From: Siphonodentalium dalli
Lineage: Eukaryota > Mollusca > Scaphopoda > Gadilida > Siphonodentaliidae
Direction: 5' to 3'
Length of the DNA: 64,000 nucleotides
Assembly: GCA_032622095.1 (NCBI GenBank)
Contig: CP136062.1
Location: forward strand, 18,851,739 to 18,915,738
Shown: positions 10,699-22,430 of the stretch, piece after piece
How the letters are laid out: every line of letters begins with the position of its first letter
How positions within the stretch are numbered: position 1 is the stretch's first letter
Position numbers and translations under genes: made by a program
Notes under the pieces: generated by a model
Seen by the model: only the letters and a program-made list of their open reading frames with translations
What the model was told of the DNA's origin: nothing
Database searches by the model: none

Positions 10699-11158
10699 CA
10701 AGTCTGAGTTTAGTGTGCCTGTTATTTGCAGAATGAGGTCCCCAGTGGGTGAATTTAGTGACGCTATCTCACATAGCTGGCTAGCATCACTAAATTCACC
10801 CTCTGGGAACCTCATTCTGCATAGCCTCATCAGCTATTGGAGACATAGACTCAGAATGAAGTTCCCAAATGGTGAATATTGTGATGTACACCCATTGGGA
10901 ACCTCGATTATGCAATGTGTTGTCTGCCAATTTAGGGATATAGAGAAATTAAACTAAAAAAATAAATAGAAGCTATGTGGAGAAGTTTCCATAGAAATTT
11001 GATACAAAGAAACTTTCCAGAGAAGATGAGGCCTAAGCAAAATGAGGTCCCCAGAGGGTGTATTTAGTGATGCTAGCCTGCTATGCTGGATAGCGTCACT
11101 AAATTCACCCTCTGGGGACCTCATTCTTCAAATTACAGGCACACTAAACACAGACTTG
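10699..11158. mobile_element. Two-hairpin CAAG MITE, complete copy, 460 bp
   Basis: The ends CAAGTCTGAGTTTAGTGTGC and its near reverse complement (GCACACTAAACACAGACTTG) frame two separate hairpins (about 10732-10822 and 11040-11130). The AT-rich middle segment contains a TATAGAGAAATTAAACT phrase. The order is as at 61763-62193. The flanks (ATTACTGAC and AGCGTATA) do not match, so the target-site duplication is lost or the edges are altered. Confidence 0.85.
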
Positions 11159-11566
11159 AGCGTATATGCCACAGGAGGTTCTCATAACATAGGAGGCATT
11201 TACAATAAGATACCACAACATAGGAGAGTAAAAGATAACAAATTGCTACATAATGGTTAAAATAATCCAATATGACAACTACCACTTACGTCCTGTCAAA
11301 ATGACCGGCACAAAATGGATGATGTTGGTCATTTCAAAAATGGTGACTGTCCTGTTTTCAGATGTACTGTATGAGACAGAATTTTAATTTCCAATCGACT
11401 TATTATTCGTCAATGATGCACACATTTTAGTAAGCATCCAGTCGCCACCTGGGAAAAAAACCCATGTTATTTTTGTTTTGGAAAGTTCAAAAACTTTACA
11501 TCGATTAATAAATACAATGCAATTCACAAATGACATAATCATATTCACTCTGAAATTAGTTTTATA
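11159..11566. other. Unassigned stretch
   Basis: No gene or element ends were seen. The segment 11280-11360 is slightly repetitive but has no clear unit. Confidence 0.5.
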
Positions 11567-11702
11567 CAGTAATGCTCTAAGTAATCGACTTCTTAACCAC
11601 AGCAGAATTATGGGTAACTTTTCAGGATTTAGTCGGAAATATGGCTTGTTGCCATTCATCGGAAAGCTGTGGTTAAGAAGTCGATTACTTAGAGCATTAC
11701 TG
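11567..11702. mobile_element. CAGTAATG MITE with an asymmetric deletion
   Basis: The left arm is complete to GGAAAGCT at the palindrome centre. The right arm has lost its inner two-thirds and resumes at GTGGTTAAGAAGTCG. TA flanks both ends. Confidence 0.85.
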
Positions 11703-12228
11703 TACTTTCAATGTCCTATTTGGCCAGTAGTGGCTCCTTAGACATACCCAAACAGATTCAGATTGTTCAAAAATTTGCATTGGACAAAATGTCCAACAGA
11801 TACAGATGTGCAATGGACATAAGCTATTTTTCATCGGACGCTATCCGATGACCTTGACCGGCCACTTATTTTGAGCCTTGCTACCACATGCAATTTGATG
11901 CCATAGTGCATAATCCATGAAAAAATATATACAAAATAAACAAAATGAAAACAACGAACAACCGCCGATGAACTTGCTTTAGCCCATCAGGAGAAACAAA
12001 AACTTCAGTTTATTTTGGCCTAAGACCAAAAAAATAATACCTCCATGTATATAGTCTATCTGGATATAATATGTACTTGCAAGACACTGTATTATGATTA
12101 CAATGTGCACACAAAAACGCAAAATAAAAACAAAGTCCTCCCTCCCTCATTGATTAAAAAAAAAGATTGTTTGAGACTCAAACCTTTTTTTTGCATGTAT
12201 TGTTACCTTCTAATTGTTTCCTCTTCTG
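11703..12228. other. Unassigned AT-rich stretch
   Basis: No gene, RNA gene or element with definable ends was seen. Confidence 0.5.
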
Positions 12229-12488
12229 TATCACATACATGTAGTGTACCTGTCATTTGCAGAATGAGTTCCCCGAGGGTGAATTTAGCGACGCTATTCC
12301 ACATAGTGGGCTAGCATCACTAAATTCACACTATGGGGACCTCATTCTGCTTAGGCCTCATCTGATATAGGAGAGATAGTCTCATAATTGAAGTTCCAAA
12401 ATAGTGAATATTGTAACGTACACATTGAGAACCTCGAATATGCAAATGTGTCGTCTGCCAATTTGGGGATATAGAGAAACTAAACTAA
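12229..12488. mobile_element. Left half of a CAAG MITE interrupted by a 0.96-kb insertion
   Basis: It contains the first hairpin and the middle segment up to GAGAAACTAAACTAAA. The family sequence then stops and resumes at 13451 with AAAAAGAAATAGAATC. The two parts join in the order seen at 61763-62193. Confidence 0.8.
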
Positions 12489-13450
12489 ACGAGAGGCCGA
12501 TCACGATCGGCAGATGTTTAACCCATCCCTTGGCGATAGTAAATTGTTATGATCAGAATCATAATCTTTTAATGTTGAATTATAGAGTATACTGTTATGA
12601 TCTAAAGTAGTATATGACAAATGTACATAATAACCAGTAATAACACAAATTATTGGAATGTATGAGTCAATATAGAAGGGTTAATATAACATCTAAACTC
12701 TAGAGCATGTCACCACTATCATAGTGTAAGCAGTTCTATTCATGTTGTTGCAAATTGCCATGTGAGATATCAAAATAATATAATTATTTATTTAAATTGA
12801 AAAGGTTAAAAGACATGGAATGGGTAAAAGGGGTTAAATCACCTATCTCTGCCATGTTTGATCCAATGTAGTCCCATCATCCAAGGACTTAGAGAGCCCA
12901 TTGGTCTAGTTAAATAAATTCACATGGCTAAGTTGTGGTTAAAAAGATAGCTAAATCAATTTATCCAATAATTCACTAATCTGTGTCTCTTATACAGAGC
13001 TAACACATGAGGGCTATAAATAACTCTCAGAGCAATAAACTATATTGTCTTTTATCTTGCTCACAGAGAAGCAAGTATTCATTAATTGTAAGTTACTTGG
13101 GTTATAATCTGGATAATTCTTAGTTTAAAAAGGGCCATATCTCTGGTATAACAAATTGGATCTAACCCATATTCAAACTTGTTCTGTATTTTGAGTTGAG
13201 AAACCCACATACCAAATTTGGTTCCTAGCAGATGAAAAATGGTTGATTTATCGAAGTACATGTATTTTGGGCTGAAAACCCCATATACAAAATTTGGTTT
13301 TGATCAGGTAAAAAATGTTTGAGTTATCGCATTACACGTAAAGTGTCTACGGGCGGACAGACGGACGGACGGACGGACGGACGGACACACGACGAGTGGT
13401 CAATCCGGACAATGACACTATGTTTACCATACTATGGTATGGGTAAACAT
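12489..13450. mobile_element. Insertion with GGAC tail splitting a MITE
   Basis: It interrupts the MITE listed at 12229 and 13451. Close to its edges lie ATGTTTAACCCAT (12513) and ATGGGTAAACAT (13439), an imperfect inverted pair. The interior has two phrases of the style 'ACCAAATTTGGTTC..GAGTTATCG' and a (GGAC)n run at about 13350-13386. No coding frame was recognised. It is a non-autonomous interspersed element whose class I cannot fix. Confidence 0.6.
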
Positions 13451-13630
13451 AAAAAGAAATAGAATCTATGTGAAGAAGTTTCTATAGAAATTTGTTAATT
13501 AAGAAACTTTCCAGAGAAGATGAGGTCAAAGCAGAATGAGGTCCCCAGAGAGTGAATTTAGTGATGCTTGCCCACTGAGTTTAGTGTGTCTGACATTTGC
13601 AGAATGAGGTCCCCCAGAGGGTGAATTTAG
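13451..13630. mobile_element. Right half of the interrupted CAAG MITE
   Basis: It resumes with AGAAATAGAATCTATGTGAA, continues through GAAACTTTCCAGAGAAGATG, and ends in hairpin-arm pieces and a TIR-like GTGTGTCTGACATTTGCAG. The terminal part is rearranged: a second arm start follows the TIR piece. Confidence 0.75.
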
Positions 13631-14104
13631 TGATTTAGATTTATATCGTTACCTTCTTATTGTGTCCTCTTCTGTATCACATGGTGGGTAAAAATACACG
13701 CTGAAGTCTTCAAAATAAATTTCTCCTGGATCCAGTTGCAGCAGGGTGAATCTTTAAAAAAATGAAATGTATGGTAACTTGAGTTGTGGTAACTAATCTG
13801 CGCTGGACAAACATTCGTTTTTGCCACATGAGAATATTTTTTGGCCAAATTCATTTGGAAGTTGTCAAACGATATTATATCTGTTATTCTGCAGAACATA
13901 TCTGATAACTTTGATTTCCATGGGGAGGGAAGGGGGGAAATCCCATTATTGAATGGTCACGGCCCACGGGTCACGTACAAAATATACTGGTACCTCAGAT
14001 GGCACACCTGGGTTTCAGGCTTTAGAATTGATTCAAATTATATATTGGTTTCTCCAGTTTTGTATATGGCATCGCTGTTTGCCATAGCTAATATCATAGG
14101 TTGT
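13631..14104. other. Unassigned stretch beginning with a duplicated flank
   Basis: 13646-13682 (GTTACCTTCTTATTG..CTGTATCACAT) repeats the sequence just left of the MITE at about 12203-12237. The MITE and its flank have therefore been partly duplicated. The rest shows nothing recognisable; the 80-90 codon open frames lack motifs. Confidence 0.5.
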
Positions 14105-14464
14105 TAGGCCAAAGAACAAAATATTTGTGCTTTGGGTTTCCCTACGACCCTATTTTAAACCCCTAAAGTTTTTTTCAAGGTTTTCAAGAAAATCTATTGA
14201 ATTTGTTCTCAAAAAATTTCTACACATTTCAGCATCTCAGAATATGTTGATTTCTTGGTAAAATTATGGTGCAATAATAAAATTTATACAAAAATAATCA
14301 AAAGTAGTTTTATGTCAATCGTTGAGAGTAAACTACGCACATGAAAAGTAATAAGAATACGTCAAAATAAAAAGAATAATAAAAAAAAAAATTCAGGCCT
14401 ACCTACCGACCCTATTTATTTTGGCATGTTAACCCAAACAAACATTTAATTTTCTTTGGCCTTA
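14105..14464. mobile_element. Inverted-repeat element with AGGCCAAAGAA ends
   Basis: The left end AGGCCAAAGAACAAAATA..TTTGGGTTTCCCTACGACCC is matched in reverse by the right end (CGACCCTATTT..TTTCTTTGGCCT). The imperfect terminal inverted repeats span about 50 bp, with an AT-rich non-coding interior. The target-site duplication is unclear. Confidence 0.6.
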
Positions 14465-14544
14465 TGAAATTGTCAACATTACATGTCTCACACCCTAAGC
14501 TGGATTCAAGCCTGCAAATAGTGTGTCTGACATTTGCAGAATGA

Positions 14545-14980
14545 AGATAGGATAATTGTGTTTACCATTTCCTAATTTTGGATTACCAAAAATATGAGGG
14601 ACTAGAAGTTTTAGTCCGAGTCATAGAAAAGTTGTATTTGGGAGTTTCAATTTTGTTTATTGTCCGCTCACACGGGTGGATCGCGGTCTACAACTTTTAG
14701 TGTGTTTCAGAATGAAAAATGTCCAAATATTAAAAGTTGAAATATATTAAGATTTACAAATTATCTTTTTAATTTATTTCATTTGTAATTTGTAATATCT
14801 TATCAAAAAACCAAAATCAACATTTTTGAGGATATATTAATCATTTAATGACAATAAACAAAATTGAAACTCTCAACTACAACTTTTCCCTGACTCTGAT
14901 TACAACTTTTTGTGTGTCCCAAATATGATGTCAAATCACTAATCCTCCAGTTGCCATCCTAGTCTTGATATTACATATAT
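14545..14980. mobile_element. Fold-back element with about 110-bp arms
   Basis: The arm from about 14546 to 14661 (AAGTTGTATTTGGGAGTTTC.. and upstream) reappears inverted at 14845-14980 (GAAACTCTCAACTACAACTT..). A roughly 180-bp AT-rich loop lies between them. It abuts a CAAG-MITE terminus fragment (GTGTGTCTGACATTTGCAG, about 14520-14541), implying insertion beside or into it. Confidence 0.7.
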
Positions 14981-15227
14981 GTTATTCTTTATTATGATCT
15001 TGTCAAACTCCTGTGGTTTGTTTCAATGTTTGTTGAACTTATTTATAAAACATCCTTACAAATGAATGACATATATAAACTAATAAATTCCACTTCCCCT
15101 AAATGTAACCATGTCTGTTAGTCTCAAGTAATACTGTTTTCAAGGTAGTTTGTTAGTTAGAGACAATATCTGCTAAGCCCAATCCGGCTATTATAGCTCA
15201 ATCGGTGGTTCACTAAGACCTATTTAA

Positions 15228-17391
15228 AGGTACTCAATCTGATCAGACGTTCCCCATACCATCAATATACAACAACAACAACATTTCTTCAAAATACGCT
15301 CTAATTATCAGAATAAATTTATTGCAACAAAATAATGCTAACCACTGTCAAAACTTGTTATTTATCAACCGTTTTGCCACTTGATTTTGGAGTTATCCAT
15401 CTTTATCCGCAATATTGCGCCACTAAAATGACTTGCAAAATCGATGTTTGATTTCTTATATCGTCGAAACAGCTTGACCGATTGATTTGAAATTTCATAC
15501 CTGCATAGTCATTGAGCATACGCAGTCGATGAACTAATAGGGAATTTTGTATGACCTTGACCTTAGGAAACAACGCTCTTTATCTGTTTTATTGTTGTTA
15601 GCGTATCTCCTCCGAAACGGCTTGAGATATCGGGTTCGGTCTTTTTTCATTATTTGCACCTGTAAGTATGTTCTAAAATACTGAAAAATGATAGGGGTCG
15701 CACTTCCAGTTTAAAAGTTCGCCACTGGTCGAATAATAAAACAGCGCTCTTTATACGAAATCCAGAAGGGCTTGAGATATTGAGTTGGGACTTTTTGCAT
15801 GATGTGCACCAAAACTCTGCGCTCTATAAAGATATATATAGTTAACGGATTTCACTTCCGGTTTGGGAGCACGGGCGTGTGGGTATGTATCTCAAAACTA
15901 TTTTGCTGCAGATTTTGATGATTTGGTGGATATAATCTTTAGTTGCCGCTGATCACTATTCCACTCAAATTTTTCAAATCAGACTTAAACTTCTCGAGTT
16001 ATGGCTGCTTGAAAACCTATTTTTTTGGGGGTTTTCGCGCCCCTAGAATGACTTGCAAAAATGCGAAATCGGGGTTTGATTTCTTATATCGCCGAAACGG
16101 CTTGGCCAAATGATTTGAAATTTTGTACCCGCATAGCTATTGTGCATACGCAGTCGTCGATGCCCTAATAAGGAATTTCGGCTGACCTTAACCTTAGAAA
16201 ACAACGCTCTTTATCTGTTTTATTATTGTTAACGTATCTCCTCTGAGACAGCATGAGATATCGGGTTTGGACTTTTCTCGATATTTGCGCATGTATATGT
16301 GTTCTAAAATACTGAAAAATGATAGGGGTCGCACTTCCGGTTAAAAAGTTGGTCGAAGAATAAAACAGCGCACTTTATACGAAATCCAGAATGGCTTAAT
16401 ATATTGAGTTGGGACTTTTTGCATTATGTGCACCAAACTCTGCGCTTTACAATGATATATATATAGGTTACGGATTTCACTTTCGGTTTGGAAGCATGGG
16501 CGTGTGGGTATGTATCTCAAAACTATTTTGGCGCTGATTTTGATGAATTTTGGTGGATATAATTTTTAGTTGCCGCTGATCACTATTCCACTTGAATTTT
16601 AAAAATCGGACTTAAACTTCTGGAGTTATGGCTGCTTAAAAACCTGATTTTGGGGGGTTTTCGTGCCACCAGAATGACTTGCAAAAATGCTAAATCAAGG
16701 TTTGATTTCTTATATCCTCAAAACGGCTCGGCCAATTTACTTGAAGTTTTGTACCTGCATAGCCATTGAGTATACGCAGTCGATAGACTAATAGGGAATT
16801 TTGTCTGACCTTGGCCTTAGGGAACAACGCCCTTCATCTATTTTATTATTGTTAACATATCTCCTCCAAAACGGCTAGAGATATCAGGTTTGGACTTTTT
16901 TCATTATTTGCACATGTATATGTGTTAGAAAATACTGAAAAACGATAGGGTTCGCACATCCGGATTAGAAGTGCTCTACTGGTCGAAGAATAAAACAGCA
17001 CTCTTTATACGAAATCCAGAACGGCTTGATATATTGAGTTGGGACTTCTTGCATTATGTGCATCAGATTCCGCGCTGTATAATGATGTAAATAGGTTACG
17101 GATTTGACTTCCCATGTTGTATATGTATCTCAAACTGTTTTTGGTGCAGATTTTGATGGAATTTGGTAGATAGAATCTGTGGTTGTCGAGTATTACTATG
17201 ACCTATAGTATCACCATACTCACATGTATCTACTGACAACTTACGCTTTATCAAATGACACAATTTCCGTCATTTGCGAACATGGAAGTATCGAAATTGC
17301 TGTGCAATTTCAGTTTCAAAAAACTTTCATTCTAGTTAATAATACTATTATACATCTCGATATCTGATCACTCGAATCGGATTGAGTACCT
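15228..17391. mobile_element. TTAA-flanked element with ~627-bp internal repeats, 2.16 kb
   Basis: The ends AGGTACTCAATCTGATC and ..TCGGATTGAGTACCT are inverted and flanked by TTAA on both sides (15224-15227, 17392-17395). The interior holds about 2.7 copies of a ~627-bp unit, with CAACGCTCTTTATCTGTTTT-type starts at 15571 and 16202 and CAACGCCCTT at 16825. No transposase frame was seen. TTAA duplication is used by piggyBac and Kolobok elements; the AGG end favours Kolobok over piggyBac (CCC), but this is inference. A 446-bp relative lies at 35875. Confidence 0.85.
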
Positions 17392-17395
17392 TTAA

Positions 17396-18099
17396 TGAAT
17401 TGTTAGCCTTATCTCAAATTTGACTCAAAAATCTGTGCGACAACGGGAAGTGACTGGAGTGAATCGAAATAAGGATACGTAACTACTTCGTCGATAGATT
17501 TCAAGAGTTACAGATAGTAGCAGTGAATTCTATTGAATGGATATGTTATACCAGATAACATATTATAAACATGTGTTTCACCTTTCTTGGCTAGTTGTGT
17601 CAGTTTCAACAAAAGCCATGATTTATCTCACTCTCGAAAATAATTTCCGCCTACAAATAGAGGTGTGTTCGATTTGTGACATAAACACTTGCGCTTAAAG
17701 AAACTGCACCGCACATAACGGATCTCAGAGTCGTTATCTCGTGAGAATCCGGATTGATAATCCGAAGCCTATTTCGGGGGCGGGGCGAATTCCCGATTCT
17801 AGGTAAGATTTTGAAATCCACGTGGTCTCCGAATGTTTAATGTTCTCCCAGCGTCAAACATGGCTCATGTATTTGACACAAGTATCATTTGTATCTTATA
17901 TTTATAAAGTTCATGTTTGTTGTGAAAGTCATGCTTTTCTTCTATGTGTATATACACGGCACATAATTTGCTGCCAATCCGACTTAATCGCATCTTTAAA
18001 GTGTGTTTATTGATGAGGGCAAGCATTTCTAACAGCTCTAGACCTCCTGAATCAAATTTCGAAGATGTTGTGAAGAACACACGAAACTTGTCAGTTGTA
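17396..18099. other. Unassigned stretch
   Basis: It contains CTCAGAGTCGTTATCTCGTG (about 17724), whose inverted near-copy lies at 20210-20232, perhaps ends of a decayed element. A donor-like CTAGGTAAGA occurs at about 17798-17807, but no coding frame supports an exon. Confidence 0.4.
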
Positions 18100-18826
18100 C
18101 AGGGACGTGACGACAGGGGTTGGTTGTGTGTCTCGACCCCCCCCCCCCCGAACTTTGGTACAATTTGCTTTAATAGCTGTGCAGTCATTCATACGTGGGG
18201 AAAATCAGGATTCTTTTGACTAACTGTTCCAAATAATGATACGTACAAGCCAGCAAACGCAACAAACAACCCCGATTTTAAATAAATACATATACAAACG
18301 TATGACTAACTCGGGAGAAGGGGTGACCGGTGATCTGTATATACATGTTCAACTTATTTTGGTAGTCATGTTGCTTTGCCATTAATAATTATTTATTTTT
18401 TCAGTGTAATAACATATGGGAGAGGGGGTAGGCCTAACCTTAAGTGAGTCAGCACTTGTCCCCCAATCCCTTTGTATGTATAAACAAATGTATGTGTTAT
18501 GTATCATGTGTTATCTAAATTTGACAAATATTTGAAATAAATATGTTTAAAATAAACTTTGGTACATTCCAGCAGTTGGAAATTTCATGCATGACACAAC
18601 ATTAGTTGGACATTAATTTGACACCATATATATGTTGGAATTGTTCCCATTGTTTGATTTGTTTTCAACCAGTAAAAGTTGGTAGTTTTCCAATCTTAGT
18701 GTGTGTCGGGTTGGATATTTCCAAGGGGTGCAAATGGAATTCTTCGAACCTGTGAGATTGATGTTTGGTTCAATGGGGGGAGTGCAGTTGGCCGGAAATT
18801 TGATGAAACCTCTAGCCACGTCCCTG
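18100..18826. mobile_element. Possible element with CAGGGACGTG ends
   Basis: CAGGGACGTGACGAC at 18100 and CTAGCCACGTCCCTG ending at 18826 form imperfect inverted ends. The same right end (CCCTCTAGCCACGTCCCTGG) recurs at about 24293-24312, so it is a genuine repeat terminus. Inside are a C homopolymer (18139-18150) and GTTGGAAATTTC-type phrases shared with 20268-20480 and 24.2 kb. No clean target-site duplication was found. A hAT-like origin (CAG ends) is only a suggestion. Confidence 0.5.
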
Positions 18827-19467
18827 GAACTTGTACGTGTGGGTACTTAATCAATAAATTGACTGACATTTCCACTATATACATGTAGTTCTGAGATACT
18901 AGAATAGCTTTACATTTTTGTTTGTGCGATTGGGAGATGCAGTTCACCTGCGATCACAAGACCACAACATTAGCTTTATGAGCACATATAATGTACAGCA
19001 CGTTGGCAAAAAAATGCATGTGTTTGTTGTCTATGCAGACAGAGACTATTGTGGAAAACGACTGCATTTAACGAAACAAAACAGTTTAAACATGAAATTG
19101 CTATAAGACTAGATAGTACATACGTGTATCTGATATAATCCATCGATATTATATAATCCTAATTGAATAAGAAGAAACATTATAATAACGAACACAGGAG
19201 GACATATCCATGCAGGTTCACTTGAATTCTGTCATTGGTGACGTATCCGCCGAATTCGAAATCGACATGCGTTCGGGTGGTATTTTATGGATAGAATTAT
19301 GAAATGGACATATGAAAGTGCAATGAAATCGACAATGATTTGCTTCACAATCAACAGAAGTGCTCCCCAGCGTTACTATCAATAGCGTTATTATTTCTGT
19401 ATCTGTATCTGTATATGGTACGTCCTTAGTGACCAAATCTGGCTTTTGCAGGACGGTGGGAGGAGCG
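18827..19467. other. Unassigned stretch
   Basis: No gene or element ends were recognised. The short frames on both strands lack motifs. At about 19398-19414 there is a brief (TCTGTA)n run. Confidence 0.45.
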
Positions 19468-19836
19468 CTATTGATGTTCTCCCACGGCCGACTTGAATGT
19501 ATCTAAGTCGGCAGCGTTGACTGTGGTATCGTCCAGATGGTTCCAGTCAATCACTGTTCTTGGAAAGAAGGAGTTTCCAAATTGATCCGTGTTTGTCGGG
19601 ATCAGTTCGAATGCACTTTCGTTGTTTACAGTCCGTTTTTCTACGATGTTATCACTAACAAAATCCTCGAATTTTTTAGCTTTCCTCTTTCTTCTTAGTT
19701 TATAGTTCGTTAGGTAGTTTTCAGGTTTTATACCCGGGGCCGACCCCTTAACCACCTTATAAAATAGTGCTAGTCTCTGCTCTGATCTTCTTGATTCTAG
19801 TGATGGTAACTCTAGATCCTTGAGCATGGTTGTCAC
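19468..19836 (-). pseudogene. C-terminal fragment of a non-LTR retrotransposon polyprotein
   Basis: The 122-residue frame reads like the tail that follows the reverse-transcriptase domain in Jockey/CR1-type elements. It has an RRSEQRLALFYKVVKG segment, a PENYL..LRRKRKAKKFEDF segment and the characteristic NSFFPRTVIDWNHLD block near residue 90, followed by a helix (ADLDTFKSAV). The RT catalytic motif and endonuclease are absent. Immediately upstream the frame is broken: a related stretch (TWENITEIS, in another frame at about 19880) ends in a stop. It is therefore a 5'-truncated, decayed copy, with no visible gene neighbours. The family call rests on the SFFPRT..W motif and general layout; the exact clade is uncertain. 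Confidence 0.75.
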
Positions 19837-20039
19837 ACAGCCTTTTTCTCTTGATTTATTTTGCTAATTTCAGTAATATTCTCCCAGGTTGCATTCGATA
19901 AAACAAATTTGTCTCCGCATTTACAATTCTTTGATATAGATCGTTTATATTCTGCAATAATTTATACACAAGAGACGGATTCTTATGTTTTATTGTGTTT
20001 TTAGACTCCGAGGTAGCGAAATCTCGGTTTGTTTACATT

Positions 20040-20235
20040 ACGAACATTTGAGTCCGTAATCGGAATTGGAATCCGAATCTGGATTACCACGAGATTGAGA
20101 TTACGGTCTGTTCGTTTCCTGATAATGCCAATTTCTGGTCTGTTCGTTTACCGAACCAAGTCGTACGGGGACTAATCTGTAATCTGAATCCAGATTCTGA
20201 ATCCGGATTCCCACGAGATAACGACTCAGGGTATG
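20040..20235. repeat. Decayed repeat with ACGAGAT phrases
   Basis: AATCTGGATTACCACGAGAT and AATCCGGATTCCCACGAGAT are two degenerate copies about 120 bp apart. A pair of GGTCTGTTCGTTT phrases lies between them. The second copy has an inverted near-match at 17724-17757, so 17.7-20.2 kb may be the shell of an older element. Confidence 0.45.
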
Positions 20236-20267
20236 TCGCGGTGTTGTGTCTCGACCATGGACGTGTA

Positions 20268-20480
20268 AATTTCATACCTGACACAACATTAGTTGGAAAT
20301 TTCACACCAACAATAGGTTCAGATTTTTCTTGTAGTTTGATTTTCATTAGGGGGGGGGGGGTATTGTTTTTGGACCAATATTTTCATATTTTCCTACTTT
20401 TGGTCAAAATTTGGGACTGAAATGGCCAACAGTTGGAAATTTATTAGAGGGGGTGTCAGGTTGGAAATTTCTAACACATG
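20268..20480. repeat. Repeat with GTTGGAAATTTC phrases and a G run
   Basis: GACACAACATTAGTTGGA also occurs at about 18593, and TTGGAAATTT phrases recur here and near 18580 and 23890. A G homopolymer lies at 20351-20360. This is probably another fragment of the family at 18100-18826 and within 23456-24506. Confidence 0.5.
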
Positions 20481-21961
20481 GAAAGCTTGTGTCCTGGTCC
20501 CTCCCCGGGCCGTGGTCATCATGGGCGTAGTCAGCTAGGGTTAGTTGAGTTCGGACGAATCCGCCCTTGAAATCAGAGTGCCCTCGTCACCTGACTTCCA
20601 GTGTTCGAGAGATTGGTTTGGGCAACTGCTGGGGATTCGTTAAGTCAAGTTAAAGACATATTATGTACTTGTTTGAGAGCGTGAAACAAATTTAGTATTC
20701 AGGCGCTATGCCAACTGGAGGAGTGTCGCATTCTACTAACATCGCCGAAAATCTCAAGCAAATCGACCGTACAACTCCATAGAAAACATCGTCTGAACTA
20801 TGTTCAATTGTAAATATTTACTTCTCGATTCGGGACGCAACTATCCGCGGTAAACTGACGAAAATGTTTTTGCCACCGATAGTCACATCATTTAATTAAT
20901 ATATAAATGATGGTGCGTGTTGTTCATTTGGATATGATATTTGTAAAATAATACTATTTTGTACATCATTATTCTACATTCCTATTTTATCAACCTACCT
21001 AAAAGCATGATCGCCCAATACTAGATTATTTCTCATTAAATTGAGGTCCGTATCATGTTCCAGTGAAATCCGCACATACGCCGGGGCGAATATTTGATTT
21101 TAATATAATAAAATCAATACCGGTAGTCCCATGGCATGTCGGCATATCGTCACATGGGTGCTTAAGGGTTAGAAGTCAACATTACCCATTTTGTGGGATT
21201 TTTTTTTATACCCATGCAGTTCATGTATTGGTAAATAGCTAATGGACCGTTGTCTCATACTTGATTCGAGAATGCGCAATAAGCACTATATTGCAGTCAT
21301 GGGTGTTCAACGTTACGGGGTTGAGAAGTAATATTGATATTTTTCTGTTTGGACATAGAACATTCTAGTCACAGTCTCGCCATACTTAATTGGTTGCGAA
21401 CATAGAACAGTCCAGCGCACATGCACAGGAAGCACCCATTTGCACAGAAAGCGTATATCTGCTTAACTATTTCATGATTTCTTTAATTTATGCAATAATT
21501 GATCCCAGTTAATTGAATGGCAGATTGAGAAACAAGAATATAAATATAATTCCAACATCGTCAAACACACAAAATAAAACATTATTGAATTTATGGTCAG
21601 CTTGCAATCTTAAATATGCGCAACTTGTTTGGGCACAACATTTAGGCACCCACGGTGTTGTTTAAATGGTTGCATTAGCATTATATTGAGATAGTACATA
21701 AACCAATCGGGGGAAAAGTTAACATTTAGAACCGATGTATAATAATTTGAAAATTCAGAGTAAACTACACGTTTTTTATAATTTATCGAGACCCACAAAT
21801 AATTATAAAGCATTTAATCCACCTTGGATTTCCATAATTATATATGTTAATATGTTGATTGATTTTGACCGTTTAACAGCTTACCCACTATGTGTGTTAC
21901 TCGGCTCAGCTGCATGTAACAAACATATCGGGTACAAAAATATTGTGCAGATATATACGAC
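20481..21961. other. Long stretch with nothing recognised
   Basis: AT-rich sequence without convincing open frames, tandem repeats or inverted-repeat elements. CATGGGCGTAGTCAGC at about 20519 resembles transposon termini, but no partner end was found. Confidence 0.45.
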
Positions 21962-22430
21962 TTGAGCATATTTACACAATTGAGTCCATGGCACCACAGT
22001 TATATTTGCGGATTAGCCTGGATGACTCGACAACCATTATCTGATCCCGCTTCGATCTCAGATTTTGGTCGCATGGTCGACTCTGTTGGAAGAATGGAGG
22101 GCGCAGTACTTCGTCGGTCTCCTGCTATTGGACCACCAGATCGATTGAATACCTGGATTCCGGAACCCAGCGAGTGGAAGATGCCCTTCAAGACACCAAC
22201 GAGATGATGCCAGGAGATGATACATGTAGGAGCTGCTGGATAAAAGTTACCAGGGCATCCGGACGACTTCCAGACGGCCATTTCTATGGAGCAGCCCGGA
22301 CTCCAGATACCATCTAGCAGGAGTCCACCATCACCACCACCGTCAACACCTGCTGGGGCACTGCAGCTACTATCAACCTACAGTGTCACAAGGGGCTAAA
22401 CACCCCCTCGTCTGCATACCGGCGACGGAA
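21962..22430 (+). other. Unidentified GC-richer, possibly coding patch
   Basis: The 81-codon plus frame (21962-22207) and, shifted, a frame around 22190-22320 read as protein-like text (DFGRMVDSVGRMEGAVLRR; later GRLPDGHFYGAARTPDT). The patch is clearly less AT-rich than both sides. A 93-codon minus frame covers the same DNA, so strand is uncertain. I do not recognise the family. It could be an exon, a retro-element remnant, or non-coding. Stop codons break every long frame, so an intact gene is unlikely. Confidence 0.25.

Noticed and set aside
17865-18219. 107-codon minus and 91-codon plus frames
   Set aside because: They overlap on opposite strands and run through a C/G homopolymer at the start of a CAGGGACG-ended repeat, giving artificial proline or glycine runs.
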